NCBI RefSeq assembly: GCF_900142105.1
Contig: NZ_FQZS01000003.1
Span: forward strand, 249,720-313,719
DNA from: Lutispora thermophila DSM 19022
GTDB lineage: Bacteria; Bacillota; Clostridia; Lutisporales; Lutisporaceae
DNA: 64,000 bases
Direction: 5' to 3'
The notes below the pieces were generated by a model. It was not told where the DNA came from, did not search any database, and was given only the letters and a program-made list of their open reading frames with translations. Shown piece by piece: positions 26,256 through 36,045 of the stretch. A program made the translations under genes and the position numbers. Position 1 is the first letter of the stretch. Every line of letters begins with the position of its first letter.

Positions 26256-27950
26256 ATGAAAGCTAAGAAGTATTTGTCTTTATTTATTACATTAATTTTA
26301 GTTGTAACATGGTTAGCTGGATGCGGTGGTCAGAATGGTCAAAAAGATGGACAAGCTAACCAAGAGGTTGCAAAAGTTGAGACAGGTATTGATAGTGAGC
26401 AATATTTTAATGGTTATCTTGTTGCAGAACCTAGTACGTTAGATCCATCAAAAGGAGCGGATAATTATTCAAATACAGTGCTAAATAATGTATTGGAACC
26501 TTTGACTAGGTTGGAAGAAGATGGAAGTTTAAACAATGTATTGACACCAGCAGGTGCTGAAAGTTGGAATATTAGTGATGACGGTACTGTTTGGACTTTC
26601 CACTTAAGGGATAATAAGTGGTCTGATGGAGAGCCAGTAACAGCACATGATTATGAATATGGCATTAAACGTTCATTAGACCCGGCTACCGGTTCACCTT
26701 ATGCATACCTTTTGATGCCGATAAAAAATGCATCAGATGTAAATAGCGGGAAGCTTCCGGTAGATGAACTTGGTGTTAAAGCAATTGATGATAAAACTTT
26801 AGAGATTAAACTTGAATATCCTACCCCATACTTTGGAGAACTAACATACCAAAGGGTAATGATGCCGCAGAGAAAGGACATAGTAGAGAAGTATGGAGAT
26901 ACTTATGGAACAGAGCCAAACACTATAGTATATAATGGACCTTTTATTTTAAATGAATGGATACATAATAGTGAACTTAAATTTACCAAGAATCCAAATT
27001 ATTGGGATACAAGCAATGTAAAATTGGAAAGTATAAGCATGAAGATAATAGCCGAGGAAAATGCCATATATAACTCCTTGTCCAATGGTTCCATTGATTC
27101 TGCAGGTGTAGGCAGCCCGGAATGGATAGAGAGATTCAGTGCAGAAGAAAATTTGAAGCACATTGAGACTATTGAACCATCAACATACTATTTGTTTTTC
27201 AATACCAATGATAAAGTTTTTAAAAATGCAAATATAAGGAAAGCCTTTTCGCTGGCTATTGACAGGCAAGAACTGTCAAATGTAATATTCCATGGAATAA
27301 ATGCTCCTGCTTATGGATGGGTACCACCAAGCATATCATTGGGAAATGATGAGTATAGATCAATGGTTAAAGAACCCTTATTACTTCTTGCAGAAGAAAA
27401 TCCTGATTCTAAAAAGTTGCTTATTAAAGGATTAGAAGAATTAGGAATGGATACCGATCCTAAGAATCTAACTGTGAAGATATCACTGGGAGGAACAGAT
27501 CAATGGTTTAGAACTTATGGTGAATATTTGCAGCAAATGTATAACAGAAATCTTGGTGTTAATATCACAATCGAACAGTTAGAGTGGCCGATATTTAATT
27601 CCAATGTTATGAAAGGTGAATTCCAAATAGGTTATATGGGTTGGGGTGCAGAATATAATGATCCGGCATCCATGTTGAGCTTATTGAAATCTGATTCTAA
27701 TGCAATAGCAACAGGCTGGAAAAATGAAAAATATGATAAGTTAATAGATTTAGCAGCTGCAGAGATGGATGAGCAAAAACGTCTTGAGTATTATAAAGAA
27801 GCTGAACATATCCTATTATACGAAGAATCGGTTGTGGCTCCATCAGTATATCCAAAATCAAATACATTCAGATATAAATATATTAATGGTTTGGGAGTTA
27901 CTCCTTTTGGTACATCTGGATGGAAGTATGGCTATACCCAAGGAAGGTAA
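26256..27950 (+). CDS. oppA: Peptide ABC transporter substrate-binding lipoprotein
   Basis: ATG at 26256 follows AGGGGGT by 6 bases. The lipobox LAGC places the lipidated Cys at residue 23. The 564-residue mature form has the SBP family 5 pattern: AEPSTLDPSKGADNYSNT, NVLEPLTRLEEDGS, WTFHLRDNKWSDGEPVTAHDYEYGIKRSLDP, and KNANIRKAFSLAIDRQEL. It binds oligopeptides outside the cell and hands them to OppBC. The gene is separated from oppB by a strong palindrome, which may let it be made in excess over the permease. Confidence 0.95.
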   Translation: MKAKKYLSLFITLILVVTWLAGCGGQNGQKDGQANQEVAKVETGIDSEQYFNGYLVAEPSTLDPSKGADNYSNTVLNNVLEPLTRLEEDGSLNNVLTPAGAESWNISDDGTVWTFHLRDNKWSDGEPVTAHDYEYGIKRSLDPATGSPYAYLLMPIKNASDVNSGKLPVDELGVKAIDDKTLEIKLEYPTPYFGELTYQRVMMPQRKDIVEKYGDTYGTEPNTIVYNGPFILNEWIHNSELKFTKNPNYWDTSNVKLESISMKIIAEENAIYNSLSNGSIDSAGVGSPEWIERFSAEENLKHIETIEPSTYYLFFNTNDKVFKNANIRKAFSLAIDRQELSNVIFHGINAPAYGWVPPSISLGNDEYRSMVKEPLLLLAEENPDSKKLLIKGLEELGMDTDPKNLTVKISLGGTDQWFRTYGEYLQQMYNRNLGVNITIEQLEWPIFNSNVMKGEFQIGYMGWGAEYNDPASMLSLLKSDSNAIATGWKNEKYDKLIDLAAAEMDEQKRLEYYKEAEHILLYEESVVAPSVYPKSNTFRYKYINGLGVTPFGTSGWKYGYTQGR

Positions 27951-27961
27951 TAGATAAAATC

Positions 27962-27997
27962 AAGATAGCAGTTTGTTAATTAACAAACTGCTATCTT
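27962..27997 (+). terminator. 36-bp perfect palindrome between oppA and oppB
   Basis: AAGATAGCAGTTTGTTAA is followed directly by its exact reverse complement. In RNA this gives a stem of about 16 bp with a minimal loop. No T-run follows, so it is more likely a transcript-stabilising or partial-attenuation hairpin than a full terminator. Such hairpins after the binding-protein gene are common in ABC operons. Confidence 0.8.
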
Positions 27998-28022
27998 AGA
28001 ATTTGAGGAAGGAGAAAATGAA

Positions 28023-28958
28023 ATGACTAGATATATAATTAAAAGAGTAGGTTATATGTTATTAACCCTCTTCATCATAATTACTATTACTTTTTTCCTA
28101 ATGCATAGCATACCAGGAGATCCATTGGCTCATATGGCAAAAAATTTACCTGAACAAATTAAGGAGAACTATTATAAAAAATATGGTTTGGATCAACCGG
28201 TAATGGTTCAATATGTTAAATTTTTGAAAAATTTAATTACAGAAGGGGATTTAGGCCAGTCATTGAGATATCCTGGAAGATCTGTTACAGATACCATATT
28301 AGAGCATTCAAAGGTGTCTGGAAGATTAGGAGCACAAGCAATCATTATCGGGATAACTATTGGCATTATTCTTGGTGTTGTTGCTGCGTTGTTCAGGAAC
28401 AAATGGCCTGATTATCTCATCATGTTTATCGCAATTCTTGGTGTAACAGTTCCTATATTTATAATAGCATCAATACTACAGTATAGTTTCTCTGTTAAGT
28501 TTAAAATATTGCCTACCACCGGATGGGGAAAAGTAAAACATACAATTCTTCCTACCATTGCTTTGTCTTTTGGTTCAATAGCAACTTATGCCAGATACAT
28601 GAGGTCAAACGTTCTGGAAGTAATCAATCAGGACTATATTCTTACAGCTCAAGCAAAAGGAGTAAGTCCTTTTAACATAGTGATAAAGCATATTTTAAGA
28701 AATGCCATTTTGCCTGTTATTACTATTATAGGGCCAGAGATAGCCGGAATATTTACAGGTTCATTTGTAATAGAGAGGATATTTGGAATCCCAGGTCTTG
28801 GTTCATATTATATAACTTCTATCAATGATAGGGATTATACAATGATCATCGGAACTACCGTCTTCTATGCGGCATTGTTTGTAGTAGCTCAATTGATAAC
28901 TGATATATTGTATGGAATAGTAGATCCAAGAATACGAGTATCAGAGAAAGATGAATAG
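28023..28958 (+). CDS. oppB: Oligopeptide ABC transporter permease
   Basis: 311 residues with six membrane helices. The N-terminal YIIKRVGYMLLTLFIIITITFFLMHSIPGDP is the OppB/DppB opening, and the EAA loop GVSPFNIVIKHILRNAILPVITIIGPEIAG binds the ATPases. GGAAGGAG precedes ATG by about 7 bases. It forms the membrane pore with OppC. Confidence 0.96.
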   Translation: MTRYIIKRVGYMLLTLFIIITITFFLMHSIPGDPLAHMAKNLPEQIKENYYKKYGLDQPVMVQYVKFLKNLITEGDLGQSLRYPGRSVTDTILEHSKVSGRLGAQAIIIGITIGIILGVVAALFRNKWPDYLIMFIAILGVTVPIFIIASILQYSFSVKFKILPTTGWGKVKHTILPTIALSFGSIATYARYMRSNVLEVINQDYILTAQAKGVSPFNIVIKHILRNAILPVITIIGPEIAGIFTGSFVIERIFGIPGLGSYYITSINDRDYTMIIGTTVFYAALFVVAQLITDILYGIVDPRIRVSEKDE

Positions 28959-28973
28959 GCGGGAGGTTTAATT

Positions 28974-29894
28974 ATGGAAACGATTTCTAAGGAGAAATTT
29001 AGAAGGATTCAGATAGACTATAAGGAATCAGAGAAGATAGCCAGGCCACAAATCGGCTATTGGCAGGATGTATGGAGAAGGTTAAAGTCCAATAAGGTTG
29101 CCATATTATCGTTGATTATCTTGGTTATTATTGTATTTATGACAATAATAGGTCCATATTTGAGCGGATATGATTTTAAAGAAATTGATTCTGCAAAAAT
29201 AAATCAAAGACCGAGTAAGGAAAATTGGTTTGGCACCGATGAATTGGGAAGAGATATATTCGCAAGAGTGTGGAAAGCAGGCAGAGTGTCTATGGTAATA
29301 GGGATTACAGGGGCACTTATATCTGCGGTAGTTGGTACCATGTATGGAGGCTTTTCAGCGTATTTTGGCGGAAGGGTAGATACAATAATGATGCGAATTG
29401 TAGAAATACTTATAAGCGTTCCATATCTATTGGTGGTAATTCTTATTTCTATAATAACCGATTCTAGAAGCTTAGGTACCATGATGATATCTTTGACTTT
29501 GACCGGATGGTGCGGGACAGCGCGCATGGTTAGAGGTCAAATGCTGCAATTAAAATCTCAAGAATACATATTGGCTGCTGAGGCATTAGGGGTAAAACCG
29601 TTAAAGATAATTATGAAGCATTTGATTCCTAATGTATTAAATGTACTGATAGTATCAATTAGCTTTGATATTCCAGGATATATATTTTCAGAGACATTTC
29701 TATCTTACATAGGGCTTGGAATTCAGCCTCCCAATACTTCTTGGGGTGCATTGGCATCAGCTGCCCAACGAAACTTTATATTTTATCCTTATCAATTGTT
29801 TTTTCCAGCATTGATGATTGCGTTGACTATGCTAACTTTCACACTTTTAGGTGACGGTCTAAGAGATGCATTAGATCCTAGACTGCGGGAGTAG
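28974..29894 (+). CDS. oppC: Oligopeptide ABC transporter permease
   Basis: 306 residues. An N-terminal cytoplasmic stretch of 40 residues precedes the first helix (IVIFMTIIGPYLSGYDF), followed by the OppC marker NWFGTDELGRDIFARVWKAGRVS and the EAA loop ALGVKPLKIIMKHLIPNVLNVLIV. It lies 15 bases after oppB with its own GGGAGG site, in the standard opp gene order. Confidence 0.96.
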   Translation: METISKEKFRRIQIDYKESEKIARPQIGYWQDVWRRLKSNKVAILSLIILVIIVFMTIIGPYLSGYDFKEIDSAKINQRPSKENWFGTDELGRDIFARVWKAGRVSMVIGITGALISAVVGTMYGGFSAYFGGRVDTIMMRIVEILISVPYLLVVILISIITDSRSLGTMMISLTLTGWCGTARMVRGQMLQLKSQEYILAAEALGVKPLKIIMKHLIPNVLNVLIVSISFDIPGYIFSETFLSYIGLGIQPPNTSWGALASAAQRNFIFYPYQLFFPALMIALTMLTFTLLGDGLRDALDPRLRE

Positions 29895-29908
29895 GGGGAG
29901 GAAAGAAA

Positions 29909-30937
29909 ATGGATAAGATACTTGAAGTAAAAGACTTAAATATATCATTTCATACGTATGCCGGGGAAGTGAAGGCAGTAAGAGGAGTAAGTTTTGATTT
30001 AAATAAAGGTGAATCATTGGCATTGGTTGGGGAGTCGGGTTGTGGAAAGACGGTTACAGCTAAATCCATTGTAAGATTGTTAAAGGAACCTCCAGCAGAG
30101 ATAAAGGAAGGTTCTAAGATAATATTTAATGGAAAAGAAGATGTTGTAAAGATGAGTAAAAAGAGGTTAAGGTCTTTTAGGGGAGAAGATGTAAGTATGA
30201 TATTCCAGGATCCTATGACCTCGCTGAATCCTACAATGACCATAGGACAGCAGATAATGGAAGCATTAATGATTCATAAGGGGATGCAAAAGAATGAAGC
30301 TAAAAAGGAAACGATAAAGTTATTGGAAACCGTCAATATACCTAATGCTGAGGAAAGGATAAATCATTATCCTCATCAGCTTTCCGGAGGAATGCGACAA
30401 AGGGTTATGATAGCCATGGCTCTTTCATGCAATCCTAAAATTCTAATAGCTGACGAACCTACGACTGCATTGGATGTAACCATACAAGCTCAAATAATGG
30501 ATCTGCTAGGCGAATTAAAAAATAAGTTTAATACTGCAATAATACTTATAACTCATGATTTAGGAGTTGTAGCTAATTTCGCCGATAAAATACAGGTCAT
30601 GTATGCCGGAGAGATAGTGGAAAGAGGCAACAGGGAAGAAATTTTCTATAAGAGTATGCATCCTTACACTTGGGCTTTGCTAAATTCCGTTCCACGATTG
30701 GATACCGAAAATAAAGAGCAGTTATATGCTTTAAGAGGTACTCCGCCAGATTTAATTTTGCCTTTAAAGGGATGCGCTTTTAGTTCCAGATGCGAATACG
30801 CGATGGAAATATGTTTAGAAAGAAAGCCTGTAGAAACCCGATTATCAAATACCCATAGTTTGTCCTGTTGGCTGCAGCATCCTGATGCGCCTAAAGTTAA
30901 TCGTGCAGAAGTTTTGCGAGGTGAAATGAATGAGTAA
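29909..30937 (+). CDS. oppD: Oligopeptide ABC transporter ATPase
   Basis: 342 residues. Walker A is GESGCGKT near residue 40, the Q-loop is [19 protein letters not shown], the signature LSGGMRQR, and Walker [13 protein letters not shown]. The C-terminal extension with the oligopeptide-transporter Cys pattern ([18 protein letters not shown]) is the OppD/F-specific region. It starts 14 bases after oppC and overlaps oppF by 8 bases. Confidence 0.96.
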   Translation: MDKILEVKDLNISFHTYAGEVKAVRGVSFDLNKGESLALVGESGCGKTVTAKSIVRLLKEPPAEIKEGSKIIFNGKEDVVKMSKKRLRSFRGEDVSMIFQDPMTSLNPTMTIGQQIMEALMIHKGMQKNEAKKETIKLLETVNIPNAEERINHYPHQLSGGMRQRVMIAMALSCNPKILIADEPTTALDVTIQAQIMDLLGELKNKFNTAIILITHDLGVVANFADKIQVMYAGEIVERGNREEIFYKSMHPYTWALLNSVPRLDTENKEQLYALRGTPPDLILPLKGCAFSSRCEYAMEICLERKPVETRLSNTHSLSCWLQHPDAPKVNRAEVLRGEMNE

Positions 30938-31886
30938 TGAAAATCTAATTGAAGTAGTAAATTTAAAGAAATATTTTAATGTAGGGAAAAATAAGATATT
31001 AAAGGCGGTAGATGATGTAAGCTTTAATATAAAAAAGGGAGAAACTCTGGGGCTGGTAGGAGAATCAGGTTGTGGGAAAACCACTTGTGGAAGAACTATC
31101 TTAGGGCTTTATGCTGCTACAAGCGGTCATGTTTATTATTGCGGAAAAGATGTACATGCTATGGATTTTAATGAAAAGATTAAATTTAAGAAAAATGCCC
31201 AGATAATTTTACAAGATCCTTATGCATCCCTAGATCCAAGGATGACCATAGGAGAGATAATTGGAGAAGGCATAGATGTGCATTTTAAATTAACTCGTAT
31301 TGAAAGACAAAGGCGGATTAATGAACTGCTGGATACAGTTGGATTGAACCAAGAGCATGCTTCCAGGTTTCCACACGAGCTTTCTGGTGGGCAAAGACAA
31401 AGAGTCGGCATAGCAAGAGCACTGGCAGTAGAACCTCAATTCATAGTATGTGATGAGCCTATATCGGCATTAGATGTGTCTATCCAAGCTCAGATTGTTA
31501 ATCTATTAGTAAGATTACAAAAGGAAATTGGGCTTACATATCTATTCATATCCCATGATCTATCTATGGTTAAGCACATTTCAGACCGGGTGGGAGTTAT
31601 GTATTTGGGCTCTATGGTAGAACTGGCTCCAAGTTTTAATATATACCAAAAACCATTGCATCCTTATACAAAAGCTTTAATATCAGCTATACCAATTCCT
31701 GATCCTAAGATAGAAGATGAAAGAAAAAGAATTAAATTGGAAGGGGAAGTACCAAGTCCTATAAATCCGCCAGAAGGTTGTAAGTTTTTCAAAAGGTGTG
31801 TTCAAGCAACTGATAAATGCAAAAATGTTAGTCCACAGTTAAAAGAAGTAGAAAAAAACCACTTTGTAGCCTGCCATCAATGTTAG
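30930..31886 (+). CDS. oppF: Oligopeptide ABC transporter ATPase
   Basis: 318 residues with Walker [11 protein letters not shown]-loop IILQDPYASLDPRMTIGEIIGEG, signature LSGGQRQR, and Walker B FIVCDEPISALD. The Cys-containing C-terminal tail (CKFFKRCVQATDKCKNVSP) matches OppF/DppF. Overlap with oppD implies coupled translation. The tldD gene follows after a few tens of bases and is probably in the same transcript. Confidence 0.96.
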   Translation: MSNENLIEVVNLKKYFNVGKNKILKAVDDVSFNIKKGETLGLVGESGCGKTTCGRTILGLYAATSGHVYYCGKDVHAMDFNEKIKFKKNAQIILQDPYASLDPRMTIGEIIGEGIDVHFKLTRIERQRRINELLDTVGLNQEHASRFPHELSGGQRQRVGIARALAVEPQFIVCDEPISALDVSIQAQIVNLLVRLQKEIGLTYLFISHDLSMVKHISDRVGVMYLGSMVELAPSFNIYQKPLHPYTKALISAIPIPDPKIEDERKRIKLEGEVPSPINPPEGCKFFKRCVQATDKCKNVSPQLKEVEKNHFVACHQC

Positions 31887-31922
31887 AGATTGATGGAGGT
31901 TAGAATTTTAAGGAGGAGTTGG

Positions 31923-33308
31923 ATGTTAGATAAGAACATCATAGAAGATATATTTAATGCAGTCATTTCCAATGGCGGAGATTTTGGAGAAATATTTCTG
32001 GAAGACAATTACACTACAGAAATATCCACTATTGGTGGTCACATTGAAAAAGGTATGAGCGGTAGGGATTTTGGTATAGGTATAAGGATATTTGATGGGC
32101 TTAATAGCATATACGTTTATACCAATGATCTGTCAAAAGATAATTTAATAAAAATGACTATAAAGGCTACTATGGTTCTTAAGAAAAGCAAAAGAGATAT
32201 GGTTTTAAAATTTGATAATCCCACAAGACCTTATATTCATAAGTTTAGCATACTTCCCAGAAATATTGAATTGTCAAAAAAACTTGAGCTGATGAAAATA
32301 GCTACTCAAGGGGCAAAAAATTATGGACGAGAAATAACTCAGGTGCAGGTAAACTATATAGATCAAGAACAAAACGTGTTGATTGCTAACACTGAAGGGG
32401 TATATGTAGAAGATAAAAGAGTTAGAACCAGGATGTTGATAATGGCAGTAGCAGAATATGGAGGGCAATTGGAAACGGGTTATGTAGGGCCAGGTGCTTT
32501 AATGGGTTTTGAATTCTATGATACAATCGATATAGAGGAATATGCCAGGGAAGCAGCCAGAATTGCCAAAACCATGGTTTATGCTGATTATTCACCGGTT
32601 GGAGTAATGCCGGTGGTGATAGATAATGGTTTCGGAGGATTGATGTTTCATGAAGCTTGTGGTCATAGCCTTGAAGCATCATCTGTGGCAAAAGGGGTAT
32701 CCGTCTTTTCTAATAAATTAGGTCAAAAGATTGCATCAGATGTGGTAACTTTGATAGACGATGGTTCTATTCCAAACTTCTGGGGGTCTTTGGGTGTTGA
32801 TGATGAAGGAAAGAAAACTCAGAAAAATGTTCTCATAGAAAATGGGGTTTTAAAATCTTATATGGTGGACAAATTGAATGGAAGAAGAATGGGGATAGAA
32901 TCTACTGCTTCGGGCAGGAGACAATCTTACAGATTTGCTCCTACTTCAAGAATGACTAATACCTATATAGACAGTGGAAATAATACTAAAGAGGAAATAA
33001 TAGCAAATACTGAGAAGGGATTATTTGCTAAACAGATAAATGCTGGTTCCGTAAATCCTGCAACCGGTGATTTTAACTTTTCCCTTTCCGAGGCCTATTT
33101 GATAGAAAATGGGAAAATTACAAAACCGGTAAAAGGAGCTACCCTTATTGGCAATGGAAGCAAGATATTGATGGATATAGACATGGTGGCTAACAATTTG
33201 AAGATAGACCAAGGCTATTGTTTTGCAAGCAGCGGCGCAATTTTCATAGGTGCAGGCCAGCCGACTATCAGAGTTAAATCTATGACAGTAGGTGGAAGGG
33301 AGGCTTAA
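31923..33308 (+). CDS. tldD: TldD family zinc metallopeptidase
   Basis: ATG at 31923 is used because AAGGAGGAG lies just upstream; earlier in-frame starts have no site. The 461-residue product contains the TldD metal motif HExxxH in GLMFHEACGHSLEASSVAKG and the C-terminal glycine-rich strands (TVGGRE). TldD pairs with TldE/PmbA to form a heterodimeric peptidase that cleaves unfolded peptides and modified peptide precursors. Here its partner follows by 2 bases and the pair is joined to the opp operon, which suggests a role in processing imported peptides; that link is inference. Confidence 0.93.
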   Translation: MLDKNIIEDIFNAVISNGGDFGEIFLEDNYTTEISTIGGHIEKGMSGRDFGIGIRIFDGLNSIYVYTNDLSKDNLIKMTIKATMVLKKSKRDMVLKFDNPTRPYIHKFSILPRNIELSKKLELMKIATQGAKNYGREITQVQVNYIDQEQNVLIANTEGVYVEDKRVRTRMLIMAVAEYGGQLETGYVGPGALMGFEFYDTIDIEEYAREAARIAKTMVYADYSPVGVMPVVIDNGFGGLMFHEACGHSLEASSVAKGVSVFSNKLGQKIASDVVTLIDDGSIPNFWGSLGVDDEGKKTQKNVLIENGVLKSYMVDKLNGRRMGIESTASGRRQSYRFAPTSRMTNTYIDSGNNTKEEIIANTEKGLFAKQINAGSVNPATGDFNFSLSEAYLIENGKITKPVKGATLIGNGSKILMDIDMVANNLKIDQGYCFASSGAIFIGAGQPTIRVKSMTVGGREA

Positions 33309-33310
33309 TA

Positions 33311-34645
33311 ATGGACATAGATAAATTATTCAGCAGGGGAAAAGAACTAGGAATTGAGGAAATGGAAGTATATATGGCAGAAAAGTGCTCTACTAAATTT
33401 AAAGTATATAAGGGAGAGCTTGAAAATTATAATCTTTCCAAGGAAGAGGTTCTGTCATTAAGAGGTATTCACAATGGCAAAATGGGCTATTCATATACTG
33501 AAAGATTGGCAGATGATTCTATAGATGATTTGTTATTTAATCTTATACAATATGCCGAATGCAATGAAAGGGAACATACAGAAAAACTTTCAGCACCAGT
33601 GGAAATAAAAAGGAAAAGTAGAATCAATAGGTTGAAACTATATGAAGAAGACAGGAAGATAGCTTTTTTGAAATCTATAGAAGAGCTGGCCTATTCTATG
33701 GATGAAAGGGTCTATTTGGTAGAAGATTGCGATTATGAGGAATATGAAAGATCCATTTATATTAAAAATACAAAGGGACTTGAATTAAAGGATAGTTATG
33801 GCGCAGGCATTATAAATTTATCTGTAGTTGCTAAGAATGGTGAGGATACTCAAACAGGCTACATTCATAGGGTTATAGATGATTTATCACAAGAATATAA
33901 AAATGATTTGATAAATGAGGCTGTTCGAGATGCAATAAATATGCTTGATGCCTGTTCAATTCCTTCGGGGGACTATAAAATAATCCTTAGAAACAATGTA
34001 GCAGCAAACTTATTTAGTACCATGTGTCCGGTGTTCTTAGCAGATGTGATTCAGGAAAACCTATCTTTGATGAAGGGCAAGGTAGGTAAAAAGGTAGGTT
34101 CAGATTTATTAGACATCATTGAGGATCCATTGATGGATAAAGGTTTTTCATATAGAACTTTTGATGATGAAGGTACGCCTACTTTTACTAAATATATTGT
34201 CAAAAACGGAGTTTTGAAGACCGTTCTTCACAACAATAAAACAGCAGAAAAAGAAGGTGTTAATTCTACCGGCAACGGTTTTAGAATTTCCCATAAGTCT
34301 TCTATAGGAGTCCTGCCTATTAATATGTATATAGAGAAAGGCAGTTATTCTTTAGAAGAAATGATAATGTCCCTGGAAAAAGGTTTATTGATAACTGATA
34401 TACAGGGGTTGCATGCAGGGATCAATACTATATCAGGAGATTTTTCTTTATACTCCAATGGATTTTTGATAGAACATGGAAAAGTCATAAAACCTGTAAA
34501 TCAAATTACTATAGCAGGAAATTTCTATGATATGATAAAAGAAATTCAGGCTTTAGGAGACGATGTGAGATTTTCAACACCTGGTATTTATTATTTCGGC
34601 TCTCCATCAATGATGATAGATAGATTAACAGTATCAGGGAACTAA
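33311..34645 (+). CDS. pmbA: TldE/PmbA family peptidase subunit
   Basis: 444 residues that share the overall TldD fold but lack the HExxxH motif, as expected for the non-catalytic partner. Recognisable segments are EEVLSLRGIHNGKMGYSYTE near the N terminus, GGGV-like strands replaced by GIINLSVVAKNGEDTQTGYI, and the C-terminal STPGIYYFGSPSMMIDRLTVSGN. It begins 2 bases after tldD. A short hairpin overlaps its stop codon. Confidence 0.92.
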   Translation: MDIDKLFSRGKELGIEEMEVYMAEKCSTKFKVYKGELENYNLSKEEVLSLRGIHNGKMGYSYTERLADDSIDDLLFNLIQYAECNEREHTEKLSAPVEIKRKSRINRLKLYEEDRKIAFLKSIEELAYSMDERVYLVEDCDYEEYERSIYIKNTKGLELKDSYGAGIINLSVVAKNGEDTQTGYIHRVIDDLSQEYKNDLINEAVRDAINMLDACSIPSGDYKIILRNNVAANLFSTMCPVFLADVIQENLSLMKGKVGKKVGSDLLDIIEDPLMDKGFSYRTFDDEGTPTFTKYIVKNGVLKTVLHNNKTAEKEGVNSTGNGFRISHKSSIGVLPINMYIEKGSYSLEEMIMSLEKGLLITDIQGLHAGINTISGDFSLYSNGFLIEHGKVIKPVNQITIAGNFYDMIKEIQALGDDVRFSTPGIYYFGSPSMMIDRLTVSGN

Positions 34646-34668
34646 GCTAGGCTTATGCTGGCTTAGTT
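34640..34668 (+). terminator. Terminator-like hairpin after pmbA
   Basis: AACTAAGCTAG at 34640-34650 pairs with CTGGCTTAGTT at 34658-34668 and TGTTTATATT follows. The stem includes the pmbA stop codon. Confidence 0.55.
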
Positions 34669-34939
34669 TGTTTATATTAAGAATTCAAAACACTTAAGTT
34701 CTAATTTTTATTATGAATTAAATTTTATGAATATGCCTATGCAGGTTAATCAAAAGTAAAGGTGCTTATAATGTCTAATACTTTATGTTGCGAAGAACTA
34801 CCTTAGGTTGTAAATTTTGTAAAAGTAATATATAATATTAATATAGCCTGGTAAAGTATGTTTAAACCTGATAAAATTTTGAAGCAAAATGAAGCTTGTC
34901 AAGTAACTTGGCAATCATAGAAGGAGGATTCAAAGCATA

Positions 34940-35890
34940 ATGGATATTATAAAATATGCAAGATCATGTATGTGTAAAAAGGTGGCTGTCAAATATTTTA
35001 TATTAACTGTTGTTGCATGCAGCATAATATTGGCTGGAAGTAATATTACAAATGCCGAAGAATTTATGGAATATGATAAAACTTCAAATATAATAGTATA
35101 TATGAAAAGCACAAAGACAAATAATTTGGTATTTACAATCAACGGTGTAAGTGAAAGTAAGAGCAATAAATTTAAAACAGCTTCAGAAGGAAATAAGCTG
35201 GTTTGCATAAACTTAAAAGTCACTAATGATGGTGTTAAACAGGAGCAATTGACATCTAAAATGATGTTTAAGCTATATGATGACAAGAGAAATATATATA
35301 ATATTGTTTTACCTGAAGGAACGGATAGTATTAATGGATTGCTTTCAGCAGGTGAAAGCAAAGAAGGAACGGTTTGGTTTGAGGTTCCGAAAAAAATTAA
35401 TAAATTTGAATTATGTATTGAACCTCCAAGGATGAGCCAGAAAAAAGGAATGCTGGATATTGAAACAGTGGGCAAATCCAATGACAATAAGGGGCAAATT
35501 GCAAAAGAAAGCGACTCGGGCTCAGCGATTAATATAGCAATAAATAATTTGGTTTTTGATATCAAAGAAGTATCTGTATCCAGGGGAAATAATTTAGGGG
35601 ATGCAGGTGAAGGATATTGCTTTTTAAATATTAACTTGTCTGTGAAAAATAATGGTTCAAAAGAAGAGCAAATGACTTCACATATGGTATTTAAATTAGT
35701 TGATGCGAATAATCAGGCATACAACATAGTGCTCCCAGAGGAGAATGGTATAAATGGCATCTTAAAACCCCAAAAGGAAATAAGTGGAGAAATTTCATTT
35801 AGAGTAAAAGAAGGAGAACGAAAGTTCAAATTGGAAATAAAACCATGGACAATGAAAGAACTAAAAGAGTATGTAGATATAAACCTTTAG
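34940..35890 (+). CDS. Exported protein with two DUF4352-like domains
   Basis: 316 residues. A signal or anchor lies at about 17-38. Residues about 60-150 and 195-300 are two copies of one domain: IVLPEGTDSINGLLSAGESKEG in the first matches IVLPEENGINGILKPQKEISG in the second, and EQLTSKMMFKLYD matches EQMTSHMVFKLVD. This is the immunoglobulin/telokin-like DUF4352 pattern of Gram-positive surface or lipoproteins. No lipobox with downstream Cys is clear. Upstream AAGGAGG is about 12 bases from ATG, rather far. The 270 bases before it show no gene. Function unknown. Confidence 0.78.
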   Translation: MDIIKYARSCMCKKVAVKYFILTVVACSIILAGSNITNAEEFMEYDKTSNIIVYMKSTKTNNLVFTINGVSESKSNKFKTASEGNKLVCINLKVTNDGVKQEQLTSKMMFKLYDDKRNIYNIVLPEGTDSINGLLSAGESKEGTVWFEVPKKINKFELCIEPPRMSQKKGMLDIETVGKSNDNKGQIAKESDSGSAINIAINNLVFDIKEVSVSRGNNLGDAGEGYCFLNINLSVKNNGSKEEQMTSHMVFKLVDANNQAYNIVLPEENGINGILKPQKEISGEISFRVKEGERKFKLEIKPWTMKELKEYVDINL

Positions 35891-35943
35891 TATATAAGTA
35901 TAAATAAGACTATAAGCTTGAAATATAGAATCATTTGATGCTA

Positions 35944-35990
35944 ACAAGTGTAAATGCAGCACCTTAAAATGGTGAATCATTTACACTTGT
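35944..35990. terminator. Two-step hairpin between convergent genes
   Basis: ACAAGTGTAAATG at 35944-35956 pairs with CATTTACACTTGT at 35978-35990, with an inner CACC/GGTG stem. It can serve both the DUF4352 gene and the convergent sodC. Confidence 0.8.
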
Positions 35991-36045
35991 TTCATTATAA
36001 GGATAGTTTAAGGTTGCTTGTGTCCAGAAAAGTAAGGATACAGCC

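Noticed and set aside
34930-35565. Minus-strand frame of 211 codons inside the DUF4352 gene
   Set aside because: Antisense shadow, Leu/Ser-rich, no start signal; the plus frame has signal peptide and domain repeats.
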